Shown here: in pieces, positions 1 to 7,938 of the stretch
How positions within the stretch are numbered: position 1 is the stretch's first letter
Layout of the letters: the number at the start of each line of letters is the position of its first letter
Assembly (NCBI GenBank): GCA_966210515.1
Contig: CBIHLM010000015.1
Span: 13,690 to 77,689 of the forward strand
Direction: 5' to 3'
Source of the DNA: Paradesertivirga sp966210515
Lineage (GTDB): Bacteria > Bacteroidota > Bacteroidia > Sphingobacteriales > Sphingobacteriaceae
Length of the DNA: 64,000 nt
Translations under genes and position numbers: made by a program
The notes under the pieces: model-generated
Database searches by the model: none
Told to the model about the DNA's origin: nothing
The model's input: only the letters and a program-made list of their open reading frames with translations

Positions 1-165
1 CTTGGCAAGCCCCTCCTGCAATTTTTGTGTTTGAAATGGGTAATTATGGCAGCAGCCACCGGTTATCAGTAATACTTGCAGCGGTTTTTGGTGTCTCACT
101 ACCGAGCAGGATTGCAGAGTTGTAAATAAAATGGCTAAATAAATTAAACTTAAAAATGGGCGCAT
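1..165 (-). CDS. ThuA-domain lipoprotein, N-terminal part only
   Basis: The frame is open from an ATG at 163-165 to the window edge, giving the first 55 residues. A hydrophobic N-terminus ends in the lipobox LQSC with Cys20, so the protein is probably an outer-membrane or periplasmic lipoprotein. Residues 31-43 (VLLITGGCCHNYP) match the first strand and loop of ThuA-like (trehalose utilisation) class I glutamine-amidotransferase-fold proteins, which in Bacteroidota are often secreted and linked to sugar use. The rest of the gene lies outside the window, so substrate and full architecture cannot be judged. A longer antisense-frame reading at 44-241 is not real, because it has no family signal while this one has both lipobox and motif. 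Confidence 0.75.
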   Translation of the reverse strand, partial: MRPFLSLIYLAILFTTLQSCSVVRHQKPLQVLLITGGCCHNYPFQTQKLQEGLAK

Positions 166-362
166 GATGTATAGATTTATAATTTCTAAAAAGTAAATAT
201 TCATATTTAAAAGTTTCCGGAGGGGTAGTCCTCAAAACCACGTTGACAAAAGCAGTTAGCGAGATTCATAAATCTGCTTTTCTAAGAGATCTTAAAAATG
301 CTGTTTTGTGCTCTAAAGATTAATAGAAAGTGGCTGGACTCGCCACTTCTACTAATGCTTTT
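166..362. other. Intergenic DNA between two leftward genes, with one hairpin
   Basis: No gene is visible. A 7-bp stem (AAGTGGC at 328-334, GCCACTT at 342-348) lies just past the end of the dipeptidyl-peptidase gene. It has no T-run, so it is only a weak terminator candidate for that gene. Confidence 0.4.
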
Positions 363-2414
363 TTAATTCATTACCGGTAAAAAGGAATACTTTTTTCCAT
401 ATTCTATCATTTGGTCATAAAATGAGTTAGGATAAGTTACATGCACATCGGTAATTTCTGTTCCGTTCATAACCGGAACAAGCTTAGGCTGTATAAATCC
501 CTTATAAGGTTTTACATTTAGCTTAGAATATCGCGCTAATACCTCTTTTAATAAGTTTTGATCAACTTTTACACCGAAATTTTCAACCAGACTTTTTCCT
601 GCTTCGTAGTCACCCTCAGATTTTATGCGTTGTATTTCCCTAAGTAATTGTCCGAATAAGAAACGCAGCTTATTGTAATCGTTGATTTTTGTGTAGGTTT
701 TACCGTTTTTCTTAACATATTCAAGGACCTTATCGGCTTTGCCTTTTTCATAAACCCATAATGAATTTAACTGCCGGTTACGCATATGTGCTTGTTCCAA
801 ATTATCACCAGGTTTTAGTCGTGTTAGCTGCGTAATTAAACCATTCATAATGTAACTGTCGTATTCTGCTTTGCCAACTTCGAGTGAAGGCATTACACCA
901 ATTTCTATCAGCTTAGGGTCCATTATAAAATACAGCGCCACTAAATCGGCACGAGCCTCTTCTAATGTGGATGCATAGTTTTTTAGAGTTTTGTCGGTAT
1001 TTTCTACTCCCGGATTAATTTGTCCCGACGCGTGTCCTATACATTCGTGCATATCTGTATGAAGGTCCGAAGACAAACTGCCATACTTACGTATCCGATT
1101 GATGACGCTGGAATCTAGTGCGAACTCATCCAGAACACCGCTGTTCGCACTGCTCAAATTATATGCATGAACAATATTGCTTAATGAAACAGACTTTGAC
1201 CCATGTTCTTTGCGAATCCAGTCGGCATTCGGAAGATTAATCCCGATAGGGGTAGAAGGAGCTGCATCTCCCGATTCCATGATTACTGTAATGGCTTTTG
1301 CGGTAATTCCTTTTACCGTCTTCTTTTTATGTTCGGGCATTAAAGGAGAATTATCTTCAAACCATTGCGCCTTGTCTGCAATGGCTTTAATTCTCTTTGT
1401 AGCCTCCAGATCTTTTAATGAGACCACACTTTCAAAACTTCCTTTTTTACCTATAGCGTCTTTATACACTTCGATAAACCCGTTAATCACGTCAATGCGG
1501 GAAGCTGTATCACTTACCCAGGCGATGTTATATTCATCAAAATCCTTTAAATTACCCGAACGGTAATACTTAACAAGTTTCTGTAAGGCATCTTTCTGTT
1601 TGTCATTCTCGGCAAATGGAATTGCTTTCTCCAGCCAAAAAACTATTTTTTCTATAGCCGCACTGTACATTCCGCCAACCTTCCAGGTTTTTTCAATCAC
1701 TTTTCCATTTTGTTTAAGCACCTTGGTGTTTAATCCCCATGATGGCGCATTGCCTTTGGTGTCAAACTGTGCGTAATAATTTTCAACCTCCTTTTGCGTA
1801 ACACCCTCATAAAAGTTATTTGATGATGCAACCACATTATCAGTGTTTGGCGACAGATCAACCAATTTGGGTTGAAACTTTGGATCGAAAACAATAGGTT
1901 TAATCCTTAAAAGAAAGGCAGCAATAGTCTCGGACTTATTTAAGGGAAATCCCTTTAAATTAGAATTAAGTACCAGTTTAGAAAAATAAGCGTACGAATG
2001 CTCAGGAATGAACTTCTCATTTCCGTAATGATGATGGCTGCCGTTACTGAACCAAAAACGTCCCGCATAAGTTTTAAACTTATTCCAGTCTTCCGAGCTT
2101 CTGTCGCCTTTGTAGGTGCTGTAGATATTTTCTATCGTTTTACGTACCAGCAGATTGTATTTTCCGCTTTGATCATAAATTATGTCCCGACCGGATAAAG
2201 CTGCCTCTGATAAATAGTAAGCCAATTTTTTTTGCTGCAGGCTTAGTCCATCAAACCCTGGAACCTGGTAGCGCAGAACTTGCAGATCGGCAAAAGATTC
2301 TGCTGTTACTTTAAATGGTTTATCTTTTGCTTTTTCCTGCGCAAGGGAAGGAAATTGGTTAATACTCAAGCATCCGATGCTTAAGGCCGACGCTAATAAA
2401 TATTTATATCTCAT
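363..2414 (-). CDS. Dipeptidyl-peptidase III (M49 zinc peptidase), exported
   Basis: M49 enzymes are zinc exopeptidases that remove dipeptides from the N-terminus of short peptides. The family signature HExxGH is present as HECIGH at residues 456-461, and the second zinc and catalytic segment is EEARAD from Glu485. The length of 683 residues fits bacterial DPP III. An N-terminal signal peptide of about 25 residues (ending near SLAQ) implies export; a lipoprotein reading at Cys15 is possible but the lipobox is weak. The gene stands alone, reading left, with about 200 bp to the next leftward gene. Function is firm at family level; the physiological substrate is unknown. Confidence 0.93.
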   Translation of the reverse strand: MRYKYLLASALSIGCLSINQFPSLAQEKAKDKPFKVTAESFADLQVLRYQVPGFDGLSLQQKKLAYYLSEAALSGRDIIYDQSGKYNLLVRKTIENIYSTYKGDRSSEDWNKFKTYAGRFWFSNGSHHHYGNEKFIPEHSYAYFSKLVLNSNLKGFPLNKSETIAAFLLRIKPIVFDPKFQPKLVDLSPNTDNVVASSNNFYEGVTQKEVENYYAQFDTKGNAPSWGLNTKVLKQNGKVIEKTWKVGGMYSAAIEKIVFWLEKAIPFAENDKQKDALQKLVKYYRSGNLKDFDEYNIAWVSDTASRIDVINGFIEVYKDAIGKKGSFESVVSLKDLEATKRIKAIADKAQWFEDNSPLMPEHKKKTVKGITAKAITVIMESGDAAPSTPIGINLPNADWIRKEHGSKSVSLSNIVHAYNLSSANSGVLDEFALDSSVINRIRKYGSLSSDLHTDMHECIGHASGQINPGVENTDKTLKNYASTLEEARADLVALYFIMDPKLIEIGVMPSLEVGKAEYDSYIMNGLITQLTRLKPGDNLEQAHMRNRQLNSLWVYEKGKADKVLEYVKKNGKTYTKINDYNKLRFLFGQLLREIQRIKSEGDYEAGKSLVENFGVKVDQNLLKEVLARYSKLNVKPYKGFIQPKLVPVMNGTEITDVHVTYPNSFYDQMIEYGKKYSFLPVMN

Positions 2415-2550
2415 ACTTAAATGTTCAACGAAACAGAGGATTCTAAATTACCATAGATTTCTAATATTACAACGTAGTCTTACGGCTGATTTATTCGAAA
2501 TTACTAAACAAATCAACAGAAGAGGATAAATTTTGTTATTGATCCGAATC

Positions 2551-3147
2551 ATGAAACTTCCAATAACATTTTATCAGAACAATGATGTTGTTTTACTTTC
2601 AGAAAAACTACTGGGAAAACATCTTTTTACTTTTATAGAGGGCGAACTCACCGGAGGTGTCATTGTCGAAACTGAAGCTTATCGCGGGCCGGAAGATATG
2701 GGTTCGCACGCATACAATCACAGGCGCACCCAGCGAAACGAAATAATGTATTCGGAAGGTGGTGTAGTGTATATGTATATCTGTTATGGAATCCACGACA
2801 TGCTAAACATCGTAACCGGCAGAGAAGGAGACTCTCATGCAATACTGATCAGAGCCATGGAGCCGACAGTTGGATTGGAGACGATGCGCCTGCGAAGAGG
2901 TTTTGACGATGATGATCGGCGTTTGTGCAAAGGGCCGGGTGCTTTGGCAAAAGCCTTGGGTTTAAAGAAAACGTATAACGGGGTTTCGCTAGTGGGTGAC
3001 CAGATATGGATTGAAGAAAAAGGTCTGCAAATACCCGCCGAATCTATAATTTCTTGTCCCAGGATAGGTTTAAATATTGAAGAGCCTTATAAAAGCATTC
3101 CTTGGCGCTTTTACATCAAAGGCAATAAATATGTAAGCAGATCTTAA
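2551..3147 (+). CDS. DNA-3-methyladenine glycosylase (AAG/MPG family)
   Basis: This enzyme removes alkylated or deaminated purines from DNA at the start of base excision repair. The 198 residues carry the AAG-family blocks VETEAYRG (Glu40 region, which holds the catalytic acid), the RT..NE.MY segment, YMYICYGIH and the C-terminal PRIGL. The ATG at 2551 is preferred over an in-frame TTG at 2533, because the extra six residues are not family-like and the fold starts just after MKLP. It is divergent from the peptidase gene and 59 bp before the next rightward gene. Confidence 0.93.
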   Translation: MKLPITFYQNNDVVLLSEKLLGKHLFTFIEGELTGGVIVETEAYRGPEDMGSHAYNHRRTQRNEIMYSEGGVVYMYICYGIHDMLNIVTGREGDSHAILIRAMEPTVGLETMRLRRGFDDDDRRLCKGPGALAKALGLKKTYNGVSLVGDQIWIEEKGLQIPAESIISCPRIGLNIEEPYKSIPWRFYIKGNKYVSRS

Positions 3148-3206
3148 TTCAGCATATTATTTGCAAACCATAACTCCATCACTCTGTTCAATTAGAAACA
3201 TTAATT

Positions 3207-3701
3207 ATGGAAACTACTCCTCAGCACGCTGGTCTGGAAAAGCTAAAAAGTTTGATTAGTAACGGTGATATAGTTATGCTTTGTACCTTAACCGATACGC
3301 AGATTCATTGTCGGCCTATGGCTACCTCTGATATTGATGAAGAGGGAAATATCTGGTTTTTCACTAATGAGTATTCGCAAAAAGTGAATGAGCTGGAAAG
3401 TAATCAGACAGTCGCTCTTTGCTACAGCAACGATGACAAAAGCACTTACGTGAGTATCAATGGCACTGCCTGGCTGGTAACGGATCCACAAAAAATGAAA
3501 GAGTTATTTAATTCGATGGTTAAAACATTTTTCCCTGAAGGTTTAAATGATCCTAAACTTGCATTGTTGAAAATACGTCCGAAACATGCCGAATACTGGG
3601 ACAGTCATTCTAACACCATGGTGCGTTTTATGGGAATACTAGGCTCTGCCTTAACCGGCGAACGCAATTTGCGTGGTGAACACGGCGAAATAGATTTATA
3701 A
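3207..3701 (+). CDS. Pyridoxamine 5'-phosphate oxidase-like flavin-binding protein
   Basis: A 164-residue split-barrel protein of the kind often named general stress protein 26. It has the typical order: an N-terminal helix, the strand MLCTL, RPMA, a DEEGNIWFFTN segment, then a barrel strand around VSINGTAWLV and a C-terminal YWDS. Members bind FMN or F420; which cofactor is used here cannot be read from sequence. It is not the biosynthetic PdxH, being shorter and lacking its PLP-site residues. It probably acts in redox or stress protection in the cytoplasm. Confidence 0.85.
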   Translation: METTPQHAGLEKLKSLISNGDIVMLCTLTDTQIHCRPMATSDIDEEGNIWFFTNEYSQKVNELESNQTVALCYSNDDKSTYVSINGTAWLVTDPQKMKELFNSMVKTFFPEGLNDPKLALLKIRPKHAEYWDSHSNTMVRFMGILGSALTGERNLRGEHGEIDL

Positions 3702-3741
3702 AAGACTGTGTTTTTCTTTTGCTTAAGGTATCAAAACGGAC

Positions 3742-4692
3742 ATGAAGCTTTTACTGTGTGCCTTAATTGTTTTCATGTCGCTTGACTCTTGTGATCAAAA
3801 TGCAGAGAAAAAGAAAATTGAAGCATCGTTACTGAAAATCAGGTCTATAGAATATCCTTCCGGTTCAACTTTAAGTTTTTACAAAAACAAGTTGTATCTG
3901 ATGGGAGACGATGCCCGGGGAATACTTATTCTGGATACGGCCTTTAATTATTTAGATACATTACCAGTTTCGGGCTCAGAAAGTGATCGTGTCTCCAAGG
4001 TCATAAAACCTGACATTGAGTCGTCCGAATTAATTGAAAATAGTTTGATATTACTAGGTTCAGGCTCAATATCTCCTTATCGCGATAGCTTGGTCAAAGT
4101 CGATTTAAATACTAATACCACCACAAAAATCAGCCTTAATATGTTTTATACAAGATTAAGAGCTGACGTTGAACAATTAAATATTGAAGCTTTTGCCAAA
4201 GTAAAGAATCTTTATGTATTGGGGCATCGGCGAAATATGAGCGACACCCAGAATTATTTAATTATAACCTCTTCAGAATTTTGGCCCAATCAGCATGGTA
4301 TCGACTTTAAACTCATTCCATTTGTGTCAAATAGGTCAAATGCGGGAATATCCGGAATGGCCTACTCATCAAAGGCGGACATTCTTTTTATCACATGCTC
4401 GGAAGAACGAACGCAGAATTCATACGATGATGGCGAAATAGGAGAGAGTTACATCGGAATAATTAGTGAAGCCTCAACAAAGCTCAGCTCAGATTCCTTA
4501 ACTTCTTTCAATACGATTCCATTGTCAACGATTGACAAATCATTTAATAAAATGAAAATAGAATCTGTAGCTGTGGCGGAAGGCGAAAGAAGCCATTTTA
4601 TTTTATATTTCGTTGCAGATAATGATAAAGGTAATTCGGTTTTATTTAAAGTAAAACTGACGTTAAAATTGAGGTTTACAACCGATTTATAA
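3742..4692 (+). CDS. Putative lipoprotein, beta-propeller-like, unknown function
   Basis: A 316-residue protein with a short signal sequence and a likely lipobox LDSC (Cys17). The body holds repeated strand-rich stretches such as LYLMGDDARGILILD, LILLGSGS and LYVLGHRR, suggesting a propeller. It resembles the DUF6929-type proteins I associate with Bacteroidota, but that link is from memory and not firm. Its last six bases overlap the end of the convergent small gene. No catalytic motif is visible. Confidence 0.7.
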   Translation: MKLLLCALIVFMSLDSCDQNAEKKKIEASLLKIRSIEYPSGSTLSFYKNKLYLMGDDARGILILDTAFNYLDTLPVSGSESDRVSKVIKPDIESSELIENSLILLGSGSISPYRDSLVKVDLNTNTTTKISLNMFYTRLRADVEQLNIEAFAKVKNLYVLGHRRNMSDTQNYLIITSSEFWPNQHGIDFKLIPFVSNRSNAGISGMAYSSKADILFITCSEERTQNSYDDGEIGESYIGIISEASTKLSSDSLTSFNTIPLSTIDKSFNKMKIESVAVAEGERSHFILYFVADNDKGNSVLFKVKLTLKLRFTTDL

Positions 4693-4920
4693 CTCATTGT
4701 CTTTATAAGCTGCAATTGCGCGCCCTATCCGGTTTACCTCCTCATCTTCAGTAAATAGGGGTAATTCGGTGTCGTTATCGAGCTTTAACCAATGCTCATC
4801 AGTGTCTTTCTGAATTTTTATATATTCTGTACCTTCTTTAAAGATCGTGTACATTTCTTCCTCTTCCGGGAAAACAGAATAGATAATATCGCCCAATTCC
4901 AGGTCAAATGGTTCTTGCAT
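4687..4920 (-). CDS. Small acidic cytoplasmic protein, unknown function
   Basis: A 77-residue acidic protein, rich in Asp and Glu (for example FPEEEEMY and TEDEEVNRIGRAIAAY), with no signal or membrane segment. It starts at an ATG and converges on the preceding lipoprotein gene with a 6-bp overlap. I do not recognise the family. The compact strand-like pattern and clear start make a real gene likely. Confidence 0.65.
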   Translation of the reverse strand: MQEPFDLELGDIIYSVFPEEEEMYTIFKEGTEYIKIQKDTDEHWLKLDNDTELPLFTEDEEVNRIGRAIAAYKDNEL

Positions 4921-5031
4921 CTCGCAAAGTTAGCTATGTTTCTATTCTGGTAAAACTTATATTCAAATTAGTATCCGCGCTTGCTTACTCGTCATCAAAA
5001 AAGAAAATGCTATTATTGTTGAAAAAAATCA

Positions 5032-5502
5032 ATGAGTTCGAATGTTTCTGTAGTCCGCCAAATAGCCTGGCTTTCTTTGCTCCCTCAATTTCTTTTTGCC
5101 CTGCTGCTAATCTTTATGTATCATCAATTGCGTTTCCCTGATCCTCCTTTTTACGGATTGGTGTCTTATCTAATCATTTCTTTTAGTTTAAGAACCTTTA
5201 TTCCTCATAGCCATAATAAAGGTATGAAACTCGTGAAGAAAGATAAATTTGCAGAGGCCATTCCATTTTTCGAGAGAAGCTATAATTTTTTTACCAGAAA
5301 TAACTGGGTAGATAAGTATCGATTTATTACACTATTAAGCTCGTCTGCCATGAGCTATCGCGAAATGTCTTTAACTAATATTGCATTGTGTTACGCTCAA
5401 CTTGGAGACGATTCAAAGGCGAGGGAATATTATCAAATAACCTTGCAAGAGTTTCCTAAAAGCGAAATTGCGAAAAGCGGATTGAACCTATTGGAGCAAT
5501 AA
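5032..5502 (+). CDS. Membrane protein with TPR-like C-terminus
   Basis: 156 residues. Two hydrophobic segments cover roughly residues 8-27 and 37-55, followed by a soluble part that looks like two TPR units: KLVKKDKFAEAIPFFERSY and NIALCYAQLGDDSKAREYY. It would sit in the inner membrane with the TPR part as a protein-binding surface. It is 17 bp upstream of the DUF421 gene, and the two may be co-transcribed. No enzymatic motif is seen. Confidence 0.7.
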   Translation: MSSNVSVVRQIAWLSLLPQFLFALLLIFMYHQLRFPDPPFYGLVSYLIISFSLRTFIPHSHNKGMKLVKKDKFAEAIPFFERSYNFFTRNNWVDKYRFITLLSSSAMSYREMSLTNIALCYAQLGDDSKAREYYQITLQEFPKSEIAKSGLNLLEQ

Positions 5503-5519
5503 TTGTTCATTTATACAAA

Positions 5520-6206
5520 ATGAGAGGCATTGAATTAAACAATCTATTATTTGGTGATGAATCGGTAGAGTTTCTTCTTGAAGTTTTACTTCGATCAATA
5601 ATTATGTTTTGTTTTATTCTTATTGCTTTACGTACATCTGGCAAACGTGGAATAAAGCAACTTTCTATTTTTGAGCTGGTTATTATTATTGGTTTGGGCT
5701 CTGCAGCCGGCGATCCGATGTTCTATAAAGATGTTGGCATTGTACCTGCCATTATAGTGTTTGCTGTTGTAGTTGGACTTTACCGTTCAGTCACTTGGTT
5801 AAGTGGTAAGTTTTTGCCATTTGAGCATTTAATCGAAGGAAAACCTATTTATCTGATACGTGACGGGAAATTTTCAATTGCTGAATTTGATAAAGAAGAT
5901 CTTTCTCAGGACGAGTTTTTTGCCGAGCTAAGGCTTAAAAGTGTGGAACATCTCGGGCAGGTTAGAAATGCTATTATAGAAACTTCAGGGTCGATAAGTC
6001 TTTTGTTTTATGAAGATAGTGAAGTGCGGCCCGGGTTGCCATTATACCCTGATCTTTATCAAAAAAAAGACGTGCAAATATCTAAGCCCGGTTTATATGC
6101 ATGTGCTTATTGTGGTCATACCGAAGAAGTTAGCGCCCCTAAATGTTGCCCGGTATGTAAGCATGATGAATGGGTGCAGGCCATTAGCACTATCAGGCGT
6201 GCTTAA
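5520..6206 (+). CDS. DUF421 (YetF-like) membrane protein with C-terminal zinc ribbon
   Basis: 228 residues. Three transmembrane helices lie in the first ~95 residues, with the DUF421 segment RTSGKRGIKQLSIFELVIII, followed by the cytoplasmic alpha/beta part (LIEGKPIYLIRDGK, DEFFAELR). In Bacillus, YetF-type proteins have been linked to the spore and membrane; the biochemical role is unknown. The C-terminus adds a rubredoxin-like four-cysteine knuckle, CAYCG plus CPVC, that most DUF421 proteins lack. The start follows the upstream stop by 17 bp. Confidence 0.85.
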   Translation: MRGIELNNLLFGDESVEFLLEVLLRSIIMFCFILIALRTSGKRGIKQLSIFELVIIIGLGSAAGDPMFYKDVGIVPAIIVFAVVVGLYRSVTWLSGKFLPFEHLIEGKPIYLIRDGKFSIAEFDKEDLSQDEFFAELRLKSVEHLGQVRNAIIETSGSISLLFYEDSEVRPGLPLYPDLYQKKDVQISKPGLYACAYCGHTEEVSAPKCCPVCKHDEWVQAISTIRRA

Positions 6207-6264
6207 TATTTCGTTTTTTATAGTTATGCAACATCATTATCCAATTAAGACCGTTATTCATAGG

Positions 6265-6885
6265 ATGAAAAAATATTTTTTAGCACTGATTGCCACTGTT
6301 TTATTTGCCGCGTGTGGCGTTAAAGAACAAGCTGATCAGCTACAGGCACTCGAAAAATGCACTTACGAAGTTGTAGCGGCCGACAGCGTTTATATCGCAG
6401 GTACAGAAGCTAGCAAACTAATAACAAGCGAAGGATTGAATCTTTTTCGTGCTCCACAACTTGCTTTTGCTTACTTACAACAGCGTGTTCCTGTTGAAGG
6501 AATACTTCAAGTGAAAATCACCAATCCAGGAACTCAGGAGGCTGGTATAAATGAGTTTGAATATAAAGTAATGATTGCAGACGTAGAGCTGTTGAGTGGT
6601 TTTATGACTGAAAAAATCTCTCTTGCTCCGGGAGGAGAATCAAGTATCGTTCCTTTGAAAATCGATAAAGATGTATATCCTTTGCTATCCAGTTCTGCGA
6701 ATCAACAAGCAGTAGCTGATTTTTTATCGACTCAAACAGAAAAAAAGGTGCTCGTTACCTTTAAAATAAAACCAAGTTTTTTAGTTGGTACCGAAGTGGT
6801 TAAATATCCAGATTACATTGATATTAAGCGAGAAATTAGTAATGTCCAGTTAATTTCCTATTTGGAATCCATTTCCAGAAAGTAA
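6265..6885 (+). CDS. Lipoprotein, possibly LEA type 2 (WHy-like) fold
   Basis: 206 residues from an ATG at 6265, where a clean signal peptide and the lipobox FAAC begin. A longer reading from 6010 overlaps the DUF421 gene and is not credible. The body has features of LEA_2/WHy proteins: a strand pattern with VEGILQVKITNPGTQEAGINEFEYKV-like alternation (quoted here only as the ITNPG core) and LAPGGESSIVPL. Such proteins are structural or stress-linked beta sandwiches. The assignment is tentative. The next gene begins 18 bp downstream. Confidence 0.7.
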   Translation: MKKYFLALIATVLFAACGVKEQADQLQALEKCTYEVVAADSVYIAGTEASKLITSEGLNLFRAPQLAFAYLQQRVPVEGILQVKITNPGTQEAGINEFEYKVMIADVELLSGFMTEKISLAPGGESSIVPLKIDKDVYPLLSSSANQQAVADFLSTQTEKKVLVTFKIKPSFLVGTEVVKYPDYIDIKREISNVQLISYLESISRK

Positions 6886-6903
6886 AACCAAACATTTTTG
6901 GTA

Positions 6904-7854
6904 ATGAATCGCATTGATCGACTGTCCGCAATCTTGATACAGTTACAATCTCAAAGGGTAGTTAAAGCTCAGCAAATTGCTGATCGTTTTGAAATTAGTT
7001 TACGAACGGTTTATCGCGATGTGAAGGCCTTAGAAGCAGCTGGTATTCCGGTTATTGGCGAAGCGGGATTAGGATACTCGTTGGTAGACGGATATCGATT
7101 ACCTCCTGTAATGTTTAACAGGGAAGAAGCTATTGCTTTTTTAACTGCCGAGAAGTTGGTGGAGCGGCTCACCGATTCTGCTATTAGCACAGACTATAAA
7201 TCTGCTCTTTACAAGATAAAAGCAGTTTTACGTACTTCGGAAAAAGATTACCTGGAGAATATGGATTCACGCATCGAAGTGCTAAAAACCCGTAGGCAAG
7301 CTCATAACCAATCTGCTGATCTCCAACTTCTTCCTGTTATTTTAAGGGCTATTTCAGAGAGAAAAGCAGTCAATATTACATATTTTGCCCTTTACCGTCA
7401 TGAAACTTCTGATCGATGTATCGAACCGATTGGTGTTTTTTATCTGGACACATGTTGGCATCTGATTGCTTTCTGCAGGGTTAGAAAGGCAATCAGAGAT
7501 TTTCGTATGGATCGAATTTCAGAACTTGTTGAAACGGCTGAAGATTTTACAACTCAGCATCCCAGTTTACAAGAGTATTTAAAAAAGGAAAAGAGGGAGC
7601 GGGAACTACATGAAGTATGTATTCGTGTAGAAAAGAGCATTCATCGATATTTAGATGAACAAAAGTATTATCATGGTTTTGTTTCTGAAGAGCATGAAGA
7701 AAACCATATTTTAATGAACTTTTTCACGTCTTCGATTGAAGGTTTTGCACGATGGTTTATGATGTTCGGAGATCAGGCAATTATTTCCAAACCCGCTGCA
7801 CTGAAAGAAAAAGTCAGGAGTATTGTTGCAGATCTATCAATAAATTTAACCTGA
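6904..7854 (+). CDS. WYL-domain transcriptional regulator (YafY type)
   Basis: 316 residues from ATG 6904 (a TTG two codons earlier is less likely). Residues 1-60 form a DeoR/HTH_11 winged helix (QIADRFEISLRTVYRDVKAL). The WYL domain lies at about 140-230 (AVNITYFALYR, CWHLIAFCR, RDFRMDRI), followed by the WCX extension. WYL domains sense small ligands or nucleic acids and control stress, defence or metabolic genes. The nearest genes are the upstream lipoprotein (18 bp) and downstream alaS; no obvious target operon is attached. Confidence 0.88.
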   Translation: MNRIDRLSAILIQLQSQRVVKAQQIADRFEISLRTVYRDVKALEAAGIPVIGEAGLGYSLVDGYRLPPVMFNREEAIAFLTAEKLVERLTDSAISTDYKSALYKIKAVLRTSEKDYLENMDSRIEVLKTRRQAHNQSADLQLLPVILRAISERKAVNITYFALYRHETSDRCIEPIGVFYLDTCWHLIAFCRVRKAIRDFRMDRISELVETAEDFTTQHPSLQEYLKKEKRERELHEVCIRVEKSIHRYLDEQKYYHGFVSEEHEENHILMNFFTSSIEGFARWFMMFGDQAIISKPAALKEKVRSIVADLSINLT

Positions 7855-7890
7855 ATATAGAAAAATCCTCCCTTGTAATCGCAATCAGGT

Positions 7891-7911
7891 ATCTCAAATC
7901 TCAATTCTCCT
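7891..7911 (+). repeat. Short heptamer array upstream of alaS
   Basis: Two perfect tandem copies of ATCTCAA and one degenerate copy lie between the WYL regulator and alaS. The unit matches one of the heptamers at 13273-13307, so the two sites belong to one repeat family. Confidence 0.55.
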
Positions 7912-7913
7912 GC

Positions 7914-7921
7914 TAACTTTG
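7914..7921 (+). promoter_or_regulatory. alaS -7 promoter element TAACTTTG
   Basis: Matches the Bacteroidota -7 consensus TAnnTTTG and sits 17 bp before the alaS ATG, which predicts a short leader of about 10 bases. No good TTTG is seen at the usual upstream distance. Confidence 0.5.
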
Positions 7922-7938
7922 CAAACTCTAATATTTTG

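Noticed and set aside
44..241. A 65-residue leftward reading frame at the window edge
   Set aside because: It lies in another frame over the ThuA-domain gene start, which has a lipobox and a family motif; this one has neither.
1177..1566. A 129-residue rightward frame inside the dipeptidyl-peptidase gene
   Set aside because: Antisense shadow of a secure gene; its sequence has no family signal.
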